A DNA stretch of 32,699 nt, taken from contig JAHHHS010000081.1 of the NCBI GenBank assembly GCA_019359215.1, positions 1 to 32,699 on the forward strand. The letters run 5' to 3'. A model generated the notes under the pieces. The model worked only from the letters and a program-made list of their open reading frames with translations, was not told where the DNA came from and did not search any database. This document shows positions 1 through 8,619 of this stretch, piece by piece. The DNA is from Nostoc indistinguendum CM1-VF10. Lineage in GTDB: Bacteria; Cyanobacteriota; Cyanobacteriia; Cyanobacteriales; Nostocaceae. Position 1 is the first letter of the stretch; the number at the start of each line of letters is the position of its first letter. Position numbers and translations under genes: made by a program.

Positions 1-1295
1 CAGCAGAAGCTCTAGGCGAACTAGCATCTTCTTTAGGAACTCAAGAAGCAACCTTTTTCCTGGAAGGTGCGCCGTTGTTAGTTGTTGCTGGTGCTGTGGG
101 CAGGTGTTTAGGTGTGAAAATTCGCCCACTGCTGGAAATAAAGGGAAATATCTTTGGGCAGACAGTACAACTAATCAATGGCATTTCTAAACTGCGTGTG
201 GCTGGGGCCCAAGAGCGGGGTTTCGCTTCTTGGAGTAAAAACTACAGTCGGCAAATAAAACTGGAACTTAGCACCCAGAACGTTGAAGACGGTGTTGCCC
301 TTTTCAATACAGTCATGCCCACGGTAACTTCTGGCATTCTGTTTTGGTTTACCATCCAACAGCTTCAGGAGGCTCAGACGACAGGTGCGATCGGACTAAC
401 AATTGGGACTTTCCTAGCTTTTAACAGTGCGTTTGGTACTTTTATTAAAGGTGCCACAGACGCCAGCAATACAGTTACTGGCGCTTTGCAAGTTGTTCCT
501 CAGTGGAAACGCGCTCAACCAATTTTAGAAACTATACCAGAAGTGGATCTTAATAAAGCCGATCCTGGTCAGCTTATGGGCAAAATCGCTGTAGATCATG
601 CCACATTCCGCTACCGACAAGATGGCCCTCTGATCCTAGATGATGTCAGTCTGTATGCCGAGCCTGGGGAGTTTATCGCACTTGTAGGCGGTTCTGGGAG
701 TGGTAAATCTACTATATTTAGATTGCTATTGGGGTTTGAGACTCCTGAAGATGGCACTATCTATTATGATGGTCAAGATTTATCTGGGTTGGATGTTGAG
801 GCAGTGCGCCGACAGTTAGGTGTCGTTCTGCAAAATGGCCGGATTATGTCAGCTTCTATTTTCGATAATATTGCTAGCGGCGCTCAGATCACACTCGATG
901 AAGCTTGGGAGGCAGCGCGGATGTCTGGCTTTGCTGACGATGTTGCAGCCATGCCCATGTCTATGCATACTGTGATTAGTGAAGGAGGTGGCAATCTCTC
1001 TGGAGGGCAACGACAACGATTATTGATTGCTCGCGCTTTGGCATTAAAACCCCGCATTTTATTATTCGATGAAGCTACCAGTGCGCTAGATAACAGAACC
1101 CAGGCGATTGTCAGTGAAAGCTTGGATAAGTTACAAGTTAGCAGGATAGTTATTGCTCATCGACTTAGTACAATCCGTAATGCTAACCGTATTTATGTAC
1201 TTCGAGCAGGTAGGGTTGTACAACAGGGAACTTTTCAAGAGCTAGCTGCTGTTGAAGGTCTATTTGCCCAGTTAATGGCTCGGCAAATAGCGTAA
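1..1295 (+). CDS. NHLM-type export ABC transporter ATPase, 5'-partial and internally deleted
   Basis: This is the C-terminal part of an NHLM/NHLP bacteriocin-system ABC exporter ATPase. The frame is open from base 3, so the real start lies outside the window. The first ~40 residues (ending GAPLLVVAGAVGRCLGVKI) match the region that precedes the membrane domain in this family. They are joined directly to RPLLEIKGNIFGQTVQLING, which in full-length relatives lies late in the membrane domain. Several hundred residues, including most membrane helices, are therefore missing without loss of frame. The nucleotide-binding domain is intact: Walker A GGSGSGKST, signature LSGGQRQR, Walker B ILLFDEATSALD and H-loop IAHRLSTI. 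It is paralogous to the ATPase ending at 8619. It could be a decayed gene, a domain-lean variant or an assembly collapse; the family call is firm, the functional state is inferred. Confidence 0.85.
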   Translation, partial: AEALGELASSLGTQEATFFLEGAPLLVVAGAVGRCLGVKIRPLLEIKGNIFGQTVQLINGISKLRVAGAQERGFASWSKNYSRQIKLELSTQNVEDGVALFNTVMPTVTSGILFWFTIQQLQEAQTTGAIGLTIGTFLAFNSAFGTFIKGATDASNTVTGALQVVPQWKRAQPILETIPEVDLNKADPGQLMGKIAVDHATFRYRQDGPLILDDVSLYAEPGEFIALVGGSGSGKSTIFRLLLGFETPEDGTIYYDGQDLSGLDVEAVRRQLGVVLQNGRIMSASIFDNIASGAQITLDEAWEAARMSGFADDVAAMPMSMHTVISEGGGNLSGGQRQRLLIARALALKPRILLFDEATSALDNRTQAIVSESLDKLQVSRIVIAHRLSTIRNANRIYVLRAGRVVQQGTFQELAAVEGLFAQLMARQIA

Positions 1296-1382
1296 TTACT
1301 TGAGATTTATGAATAATACGGATACATGATTTCCCCTACACCCCCACAAGACAATCGCGCAGCACAGACTTACTTATACCCG

Positions 1383-1574
1383 CTATTCATTGTTAACCCA
1401 AACCTGCCACTTGGCTAAATACCCATTCCAGTAAGGCTCACCGTCAGCAACGCCGGCAGCCTCACCAACTGTGGAGACTAGCTCACTGTAGAAGGAGCCA
1501 ACCCTGTCTAGCCCTTTCCACCCAAGGACTTCGCTATCTGACGTTTGGGGAATGTGGTTAAAATCATCTACAAG
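1383..1574 (-). pseudogene. Coding-like fragment, unknown family, no start codon
   Basis: Read on the minus strand this is a 63-codon open frame ending in TAG with no ATG, GTG or TTG near its 5' end; a stop codon sits directly upstream. The composition looks protein-like (GWKGLDRVGSFYSELVSTV, then a Trp-rich end YWNGYLAKWQVWVNNE) and it is more GC-rich than its surroundings. That fits the C-terminus of a truncated gene. I do not recognise the family. A chance open frame cannot be excluded. Confidence 0.3.
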
Positions 1575-1639
1575 TTAACCCAGTATCAATGCATATTTAA
1601 ACGTAATAACTATTCTAAGTACAGCTAAATAGGTTTTTA

Positions 1640-1668
1640 GCGATGGCTACGCCCGCCGCAGGCATCGC
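1640..1668. repeat. Dispersed palindromic repeat
   Basis: The outer arms GCGATG and CATCGC pair around a GC-rich centre (GCTACGCCCGCCGCAGG). Similar GC-rich palindromes recur in spacers of Nostoc-type genomes. Its function is unknown. Confidence 0.55.
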
Positions 1669-2000
1669 ACCTTTTTTGCTCAACCTCACCAAATCGCGTT
1701 GCTCCCCTCAATCCAGTCAGGCTCATATTACTGTTGATAAATCATCAGAATGACACGATCGCATCTTTGCCATTACACTTTCTGACTCCAAAAATGAGAA
1801 CCCATCAACAGTGGGGGTTGGGTTATTTATTGATAGGGTGGTTAATTCTGTAGCACACTTCAAGAGAAGCATTATAAATTAATTGAGGCACCAAAAGCGA
1901 TCGCTTACTCTAATTCTCCCCTAGTTCTCCCCGATCGCACTTTAATCTTAGAAGTCTAGAAGACTTGAGGCTTTAGGCGCTTTCAGTAAAGAGGAGAACA

Positions 2001-3440
2001 ATGCAACTAAAACATAGCCACATCTTTCGCCCAGAAGCCCTAGATCGCTTATCTTCACCAGAACAACTGGATCAAGCAATCCAAGTTGTCAAACCTCAAG
2101 CTTGGTTAACTTTATCTACTTTGAGTTTTATAGTTGCTGTGGCTGGTGTCTGGAGTGTATTTGGTAGAATTCCTCTCACCGTCACAGGTCAAGGTATCTT
2201 GATTAAACCGCACCATATTGTGGAATTTCAAGCACCCAGTTCTGGCCCATTACTAACTCTAAAGGTCAAGGCAGGGGATATTATTAAACAAGGTAATGTA
2301 CTAGGGATAATTGACCAATCAGCACTGAAGCAGCAACTACAACAAGAGCAAGTAAAGTTGCAACAGCTGCAAACCCAGAATCAAGAAACGGATAGGCTAC
2401 AAAAGCTGCTGATTGACCAACAAATTATCACTCTTGGACAGCAAAAATTGGATTTAGAAAATAATCTGCACCGAGAGCAAAGTGCGCCCAAGTTACGCGA
2501 TCAGACACTGAGAGCGATCGCTCAAAAACGTCAAAGCATTAATTCCCGCAAACAACAAATTAATTACTTACTCAAAACTCTTAAAGGACGGGTTGATAAC
2601 CGTCGTCAGCTTTTTGAGCAGCATGTCATCAGCCAAGATATGCTAGTGCAAGCTGAACAGGAATTTTTTAATACTCAAAGCGAACTATCAAATATTGACG
2701 TGCAACTGAAGGATCTTGAAATTCAAGAAACCACCACGCAACGAGAATATCTGGAAAATCTTAATAGAATTGACGAAATTAAAACCAAAATTAAAGATAT
2801 TAATAGTCAAAATACTAAACTACGCGAACAAGACCTGAAGCAATCAATTGACAAAACTAATCAAATTCAGGAAATAAAGCGCCGTATTGCCCAATTAGAA
2901 TTGCAGCTATCTCAAGAAAGTAGAATCATTAGCAAATACAATGGTCATATTCTAGAAGTAAGTGTTGTTCCTGGTCAAATGATGAATCCGGGTATTCGCT
3001 TGGGTTCAATTGAAGCTGAACAGCCAAATTCAAAACTTGTGAGTCTTGTTTACTTTGCTAATAAAGATGGTAAGCAAATCAAGCCAGGAATGCCTGTACA
3101 AGTAACTCCCAGCTTTGCCAAACGTGAACGCGAAGGTGGCATTGTCGGAACGATCGCAGATATTTCTTCATTTCCGGTAACTACACAAGATATTACAGCG
3201 ATCGTTGGTAACAAAGAAATAGCCGCCAGTCTCGCGGGTAAAGGTGAAGGCCAGGTGCAAGCTTTTGTCCAACTCCAAGAAAACCCTACATCAATAAGTG
3301 GTTACAAATGGTCATCATCTGATGGCCCAGCTTTAAAAATATCTTCCGGCACAACTACCTCTGTTCAAGTCAAAGTCGGAGAAAAAGCACCTATTTCTTA
3401 TATTATTCCTATGCTACGCTCTTGGACGGGTATTTATTAA
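2001..3440 (+). CDS. NHLM bacteriocin-system secretion protein (HlyD/membrane fusion family)
   Basis: This is the periplasmic adaptor (membrane fusion protein) of an NHLM-type peptide exporter, expected to couple the inner-membrane ABC transporter to the envelope. The 479 residues show a short cytoplasmic N-terminus, one membrane helix at about residues 36-54, a lipoyl/biotinyl-like hairpin half at about 65-107 (VEFQAPSSGPLLTLKVKAGD), a long Gln/Leu-rich coiled coil at about 110-305, and a beta-barrel-like C-terminal part. The N-terminal sequence FRPEALDRLSSPEQLDQ is typical of the NHLP secretion protein family. A good ribosome site (GAGGAG, 7 bases before ATG) fixes the start. It precedes the C39 peptidase-ABC gene, the usual order for this locus. 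It is the only gene here that looks fully intact among the export components. Confidence 0.92.
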   Translation: MQLKHSHIFRPEALDRLSSPEQLDQAIQVVKPQAWLTLSTLSFIVAVAGVWSVFGRIPLTVTGQGILIKPHHIVEFQAPSSGPLLTLKVKAGDIIKQGNVLGIIDQSALKQQLQQEQVKLQQLQTQNQETDRLQKLLIDQQIITLGQQKLDLENNLHREQSAPKLRDQTLRAIAQKRQSINSRKQQINYLLKTLKGRVDNRRQLFEQHVISQDMLVQAEQEFFNTQSELSNIDVQLKDLEIQETTTQREYLENLNRIDEIKTKIKDINSQNTKLREQDLKQSIDKTNQIQEIKRRIAQLELQLSQESRIISKYNGHILEVSVVPGQMMNPGIRLGSIEAEQPNSKLVSLVYFANKDGKQIKPGMPVQVTPSFAKREREGGIVGTIADISSFPVTTQDITAIVGNKEIAASLAGKGEGQVQAFVQLQENPTSISGYKWSSSDGPALKISSGTTTSVQVKVGEKAPISYIIPMLRSWTGIY

Positions 3441-3634
3441 ATTGGGAATTGGGAATGGGGGATTGAGCATTGGGCATTGGGGAGTTAAAACTTAAGGGTT
3501 CACCCTCACAGGCTCAACATTTTAAATTCTAATACCAATACCTAATCTCCAATGCTCCATACTTAGGCTCCTTTCGACTTCGCTCAAGGCAAGCCGCTCA
3601 GTACAAGTGCCCCATCTCCAATCCCCAATGCCCC
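3441..3634. repeat. Degenerate short tandem repeats (TTGGGAA / CCCCAATG types)
   Basis: The spacer is filled with reiterated short motifs: ATTGGGAATTGGGAATGGGG at its left end and CCCCAATGCCCCATGCCCAATG at its right end. These are the short tandem repeats common between Nostoc genes. The right-hand array runs into the 5' end of the next reading frame. Confidence 0.75.
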
Positions 3635-5874
3635 ATGCCCAATGCCCAATGCCCCATCCCCAAATTTAAACCGCATCGTGTCCGCACTTCTACACTTTTA
3701 CAAATGGAAGCGGTGGAATGTGGTGCAGCTGCTTTAGGAATAATTCTTAGCTATTACGGCCGAATTGTGCCACTGGCTAAATTGCGTGAAGAATGTGGTG
3801 TCTCACGGGATGGAAGTAAAGCTTTTAATATCCTCAAAGCTGCCAAAAACTATGGACTCAATGCTAAAGGTTTAAAACTGTCTCTAGAAAAAGTAACAAC
3901 TACCCGTCTTCCCTACATTACCTTTTGGAATTTTAACCATTTTCTTGTGGTTGAAGGATATAGCAAAAAACGCGTCTACCTCAACGATCCTGCCACTGGT
4001 AAAAGAACAGTGAGTTGGGAAGAGTTTGATCGCGCATACACGGGTGTTGCGCTGGTGATGGAACCAGGAGCGGACTTTCAGAGGGGAGGCAAAAAAAATC
4101 ACATTGTCTCAGCTTTAAGTAACCGCTTACAAAACTCATGGGGTACTATTTTATTTTGTTTGCTAGCGGGCTTATTGCTAACATTGCCTCGATTAGCTGT
4201 GCCAGCATTTTCTCAGGTATTTCTCGATGAGATTTTAATTCAAGACCGACAAGATTGGTTACGACCTTTACTGTTAGGAATGCTGATCACTACTTTATTG
4301 CGGGCGTTTCTGGCTAGACTGCGGCTTACCTACCTGCGCCGATTGATGGTGAAGTTATCAGTCAGTATGTCAGGACAGTTTCTTTGGCATATCTTGCGAT
4401 TACCCATCGGATTTTATGCCCAGCGCTTTGCTGGAGAAATTAGTAGTCGGATGCAACTAAATGACAAGGTTGCGGAAATACTTTCAGGGCGTTTAGCAAC
4501 CACTGTAATTGATGCAGTAATGATGGTCTTCTACCTGCTGATTATGATTCAGTACGATCGCTTGCTGAGTGCGATCGCACTCAGCTTTGCTGCTATCAAC
4601 ATTCTTGCTCTCCTATTTTTATCGCAAACTCGCGTCGATGCCAATATGCGGCTGGCTCAAGAACATGGCAAGGTAGCTGGGGTGGCGGTGGTATCCAAAC
4701 AATAGAAACAGTCAAAGCTTCTGGGCTGGAGTCAGATTTATTTGCTCGGTTTGCCGGTTATTATGCTAAAGCAGTTAACGCCGAACAGCAGTTAGGTTTA
4801 CAAACTCAAATTATCACTACATTACCGACGATTTTAACAGCCCTGACCACAGCTTTTATCTTGCTAGTTGGTGGTTTACAGGTAATGAATGGAAGTCTTA
4901 GTATTGGGATGCTGGTTGCCTACCAAAGTTTAACCCAGAGCTTCTTAGAACCAGTTAATAGCCTCGTCAATTTTGGCAGTACTTTACAAGATTTAGAAGC
5001 TGACTTAAACCGTCTTGATGATGTGCTTCAAAATTCCGTTGATTCGGAAGTGGAGGAGAGCAGGGGGGGAGGGGGAGCAGGGGGAGTAGGGGAGGCAGGG
5101 GAGGTACGGGGAGCTAGGAGAGAAAGTACTTCTTCATCTCTCTGGCAATTACAGGGTAACGTTGAGTTACGAAATATCACCTTTGGCTACAGTCCTGTAG
5201 AACCTCCGTTAATTGAGAATTTGAGTTTGAGTGTCAAGCCAGGGCAAAGGATAGGGCTGTTGGGGGGAAGTGGTTCTGGTAAATCTACAATTGCCAAATT
5301 AATTTGCGGTCTTTATCAGCCTTGGGAAGGGAAAATCTGCTTTGATGGTGTAGAGCGATCGCAGATTAAACGCTCTGTCCTTGCTCATTGTTTGGCAATG
5401 GTTGAACAGGATATCTTTTTATTTGCAGGGACTGTGCGAGAAAATATCACTCTTTGGGACTCTACTATGCCAGAACCTGATTTGGTGCAGGCTTGCCAAG
5501 ATGCAGCTATTCATGATGCGATCGCATCTATGCCTGGAAAATATGACTTTGAGTTGATTGAGGGCGGCATGAATATTAGCGGTGGACAACGCCAACGTTT
5601 AGAAATTGCCCGCGCTTTGGTGAGAAATCCCGCAGTATTAGTACTTGATGAAGCAACAAGCGCTCTAGATGCCCAAACAGAACTGATTATTAATCGCAAT
5701 TTACAACAGCGTGGTTGTTCCTGTATTGTAGTAGCCCACCGCCTCAGCACAATTCGCGATTGTGATGAAATTATTGTGCTAGAGCAAGGTAAAATCGTGC
5801 AGCGTGGAACTCATGAGGAATTATGGCAGCAAGGCGGAACTTATGTCCGCTTACTTCACGCGGTAGAGGCATAG
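3635..5874 (+). pseudogene. NHLM-type C39 peptidase / ABC transporter, frameshifted
   Basis: Two open frames together make one peptidase-containing ABC transporter, which would cleave the leader peptide and export the product. Frame one (3635-4705) holds the C39 peptidase with all key residues (Q23, C29 in MEAVECGAAAL, H102 in NHFLVVEG, D118 in NDPATG) and the first membrane helices, then ends at TAG. The frame starting near 4690 continues the same protein without a gap (GIQTIETVKASGLESDLF) to the ATPase: Walker A GGSGSGKST, ISGGQRQR, VLVLDEATSALD, VAHRLSTI, ending at 5874. The break is in a run of GGT/GGC repeats at about 4675-4695, which suggests slippage or a sequencing error. The first codons (MPNAQCPIP) come from a short tandem repeat, so the true start may be further in. 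A glycine-rich insert lies at 5045-5125. Confidence 0.88.
5045..5125 (+). repeat. In-frame purine/G-rich low-complexity insert in the ABC gene
   Basis: A G/A-only-like stretch (GGGGGGAGGGGGAGCAGGGG) encodes a Gly-rich linker, RGGGGAGGVGEAGEVRGARR, between the membrane domain and the nucleotide-binding domain. Related proteins have an unremarkable linker here. It resembles the G-rich short repeats found in Nostoc spacers, here landed within a coding frame and kept in phase. Confidence 0.6.
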
Positions 5875-5878
5875 TTGA

Positions 5879-7507
5879 GTGATGAATAGCCCGCAGGTGA
5901 ATCCTTCTTCTAAACTTTACTCCTTTCAAGCAAACGAATCAGTACTGTTGAATGACTCCGAAAGATTCTGGGTAGTGCAGTCTGGAACATTGGCGGTGTT
6001 TGCAACTAGAGTTAAGAACAGTTTACCAAAGGAACATCGCCGCTATCTATTTCATGTCAGCGCTGGTGAAGCCTTGTTTAGTGCAGTGTTATTACCGGAA
6101 GTAGTTGCACAAAGCCAATGGAGTTTTGTCGCGATCGCAATTGAACCCACTCAATTATGCCAGATATCAATGGTTGATTTGGTTCAGGGAATTGCGGCGG
6201 TTGACTCGCAAACCATAGAACTTTTAGAAGGTTGGGTAAATCATTTAGGACAATCTCTTAACGCCCAGCAAACAGTTTTGACAACGCCATTAAACCAAGT
6301 GTCGGCATTTGAGCGGGATTTTTCATTATCGCATGGTGAAACGCTACAGTGTAGGCAACAAACACTCCGATGGCTGAGGTTACAGCAAGGCAATACTCAC
6401 TGGATGGGAGTTGAGGAACTAGCCTTGAATTCCACCTCACCAGCATTTCCAATCACCAATGCGATGTGGCTGGAGGCAGAAAATGCGGTTATCGGAGAGA
6501 TGTTGTCAACGGCAGATTTAAAAAATTCTGAGGAACTTCTGACAGGTTTAGCCAGTTTGCAGACTTATTTCTTTCACTACTTTAGTTTGTTGGCAAACAA
6601 AGAAGCAGAAGCAGAATTCCAGCAGTTTCAAGAACGCGAACAATTTAATCAGCAAGTAATAGAGGCGGCACTCTCTGATTTAGCAGCAGTTTTGCAACCG
6701 CAGCAGGAGGCAGTTTTCTTTCAAGAGGGGTCGCCCTTACTGGTAGCATTAAGTATTGCAGAAGCGAGTGATGCCATTGAAAAAATAACTGGTATTAAGC
6801 GTAGTCCAACACAAGTGAGAGAATTTTTAAAAAGAATTGGTTTGCGTTGCTTAAAAGTGGGTTATGTGCCGGGAAAGTCGGTAGAAGAAAAAAAGATTGA
6901 AGAGGTAAAAAAATATAAGGTTGAAACGCTAGAACCACTGCTAGAAGAGGCTATAATCGGAGAAAAAGCAGTTTTCTTTGTTGACGCAGCGCACTTTGTA
7001 CATCGAGCATATAAAGTATTTATATGGTGTTTTGCAAGAACATTTATATGTTCCCCATCTGGTCGGGAAAGATTTAATGTTTTAGGAGCAGTTAATGCAG
7101 TCAGTAAAGAAATAATTACAATAACGAATGAAACTTATATTAATTCAGAAAGTATTTGTCAATTGCTGTTTAAGTTAGCTAATTTAGGTTTAAGTATTCC
7201 AATTATTCTGGTTTTAGATAATGCTAAATACCAGAAGTGTAAGCTGGTACAAGACTATGCGGAACAATTGGGCATACAGTTATGTTATTTACCTTATTAT
7301 TCACCACAGCTAAATTTAATTGAGCGATTTTGGAAGTTTATTAGAAATGAATGTTTATACTCTAAATACTATGCTAGCTTTGCTGATTTTAAGGCAGCAA
7401 TATCTAACTGTATTGACACTGCTAATACTGGCAAGCAGGAAAAGCTAGATAGCTTGTTGGTTCTTAATTTTCAGACTTTTGAAAAAGTCCAAATTTTAGC
7501 CGTTTAG
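5879..7507 (+). CDS. Chimeric frame: N-terminal NHLM ATPase domain fused to IS630 transposase fragment
   Basis: One continuous 542-residue frame joins two unrelated proteins. Residues 1 to ~290 are the N-terminal regulatory-type region of an NHLM ABC exporter ATPase, ending EGSPLLVA. From ~residue 292 the sequence is an IS630-family transposase lacking its first ~100 residues: a winged-helix part (TGIKRSPTQVREFLKRIGL) then a DDE domain with D369 (FFVDAAHF), D447 (LVLDNAKYQ) and E482 (LIERFWKF), spacing DD34E as in IS630. The GTG at 5879 or ATG at 5882 starts four or more bases after the previous stop, so it was translationally linked to the peptidase-ABC gene. It is most likely a dead gene fusion. 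Whether the transposase part can still act is doubtful because its N-terminal DNA-binding portion is gone. Confidence 0.8.
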   Translation: MMNSPQVNPSSKLYSFQANESVLLNDSERFWVVQSGTLAVFATRVKNSLPKEHRRYLFHVSAGEALFSAVLLPEVVAQSQWSFVAIAIEPTQLCQISMVDLVQGIAAVDSQTIELLEGWVNHLGQSLNAQQTVLTTPLNQVSAFERDFSLSHGETLQCRQQTLRWLRLQQGNTHWMGVEELALNSTSPAFPITNAMWLEAENAVIGEMLSTADLKNSEELLTGLASLQTYFFHYFSLLANKEAEAEFQQFQEREQFNQQVIEAALSDLAAVLQPQQEAVFFQEGSPLLVALSIAEASDAIEKITGIKRSPTQVREFLKRIGLRCLKVGYVPGKSVEEKKIEEVKKYKVETLEPLLEEAIIGEKAVFFVDAAHFVHRAYKVFIWCFARTFICSPSGRERFNVLGAVNAVSKEIITITNETYINSESICQLLFKLANLGLSIPIILVLDNAKYQKCKLVQDYAEQLGIQLCYLPYYSPQLNLIERFWKFIRNECLYSKYYASFADFKAAISNCIDTANTGKQEKLDSLLVLNFQTFEKVQILAV

Positions 7508-7512
7508 AGTAT
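6746..7512 (+). mobile_element. Truncated IS630-family insertion sequence (DD34E)
   Basis: The transposase C-terminal two-thirds ends at TAG 7505-7507. NHLM ATPase coding resumes at AATGGTGTGGCC from 7513, so almost nothing remains of a right terminal repeat. The left boundary falls at 6743-6752, inside the transposase coding region, so the left end and the start of the transposase gene have been removed. I see no clear inverted repeats and no TA duplication that frames the element. This is a deletion-trimmed remnant, not a mobile copy. Confidence 0.75.
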
Positions 7513-8619
7513 AATGGTGTGGCCAACCTGCGGGTAGCAATGGCAGAAGAACGAGCATTTGCAGCTTGGGCAAAAAAGTACAGCCAGCAGATCCGCTTGA
7601 AGGCAAGTTGGCAACAAATAAAAGATGGCGTTTCTATATTTAACGAAGCCCTCCCTTTAATCAGTACATTGCTGCTATTTGGGTTTATTATGCTGTTGAT
7701 GCAGACACGCTTAAATATTGGTACATTTGTTGCTTTTAACTATGCTTTAACAATTTTTATCAAGGGAGTGACTGACCTGAGCAATACCGTCACCGACATC
7801 TTGGGTATCGTACCAATTTGGGAACGGGCCAAACCGATTTGGCGATCGCAGCCAGAATCAAACTCAACTAAGACAAATCCTGGTGCGTTAAGCGGTCGCA
7901 TTGCGCTAGATCGTGTCAGCTTTCAATACTCCCAGAACAAAAGTTTAATCCTTAACGATGTTAGTCTCCATGCCGAACCAGGAGAATTTATTGCGATCGT
8001 TGGCCCTTCTGGAAGCGGAAAATCAACAATATTGCGGTTGTTATTGGGGTTTGAGACTCCATTAACAGGCAGCATTTACTATGACGGTAAAGACTTGACA
8101 GAGTTGGATATTCAGGCTGTGCGAAGACAGTTAGGAGTGGTGCTGCAAAATGGCAAAATCGGCACAGGCTCAATTTTTGATAATATTACTGCTGGAGCTT
8201 TGGTGACGCAAGAACAAGTCTGGGAAGCGGCACGAATGGCAGGCTTGGCTGGTGATATTGAGCAAATGCCAATGGGAATGTACACCATAATTAGCGAGGG
8301 AGGTACTAATCTTTCTGGTGGACAACGACAAAGATTATTAATTGCGCGATCGCTTGTTTCAAAGCCTAAAATTATCTTGATGGATGAGGCTACCAGTGCT
8401 TTGGACAATCGCACCCAGGCAATTGTAACTGAAAGTTTAGCGAAATTAAATGCTACCAGAGTGGTGATTGCCCATCGCCTCAGCACAATTCGTAATGCTG
8501 ATCGCATCTATGTTATTGACGCTGGTAAAGTCGTGCAAGTAGGTAATTTTGCGGCATTGATTGCCCAAGAAGGGTTATTTGCCAAACTGGTAGCCCAACA
8601 GTTAGAAGGTGAACTTTAG
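7513..8619 (+). pseudogene. C-terminal part of the split NHLM-type ABC exporter ATPase
   Basis: Coding resumes downstream of the IS remnant at NGVANLRVAMAEERAFAAWAKK, the end of the membrane domain, and continues through an intact nucleotide-binding domain: Walker A GPSGSGKST, signature LSGGQRQR, Walker B IILMDEATSALD, H-loop IAHRLSTI. The first usable start is GTG at 7519. It belongs with the N-terminal segment at 5879-6748, but the region between them in normal family members (most membrane helices) is absent, replaced by the IS remnant. It is in a different frame from the upstream part. Its stop codon overlaps that of the convergent regulator gene. It could in principle be translated as a soluble ATPase, but transport is not expected. 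Confidence 0.85.

Larger units (their letters stand above)
1296..2000. other. 705-bp spacer with a gene relic and a palindromic repeat
   Basis: There is no convincing complete gene between the ABC ATPase and the HlyD-like gene. It holds a coding-like minus-strand fragment (1383-1574), a dispersed palindrome (1640-1668), several HIP1-like sites, and a small imperfect hairpin just before the next gene near 1949-1963. I looked for a double-glycine leader peptide gene that could encode an exported substrate and did not find a credible one. Confidence 0.6.

Noticed and set aside
1327..1419. 30-codon plus-strand frame (MISPTPPQDNRAAQ...) as a possible exported peptide precursor
   Set aside because: No ribosome site, no double-glycine leader or core Cys/Ser/Thr pattern, and it overlaps a more coding-like frame on the other strand.
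8112..8507. 131-codon minus-strand frame within the ABC ATPase
   Set aside because: Antisense shadow of the conserved nucleotide-binding domain.
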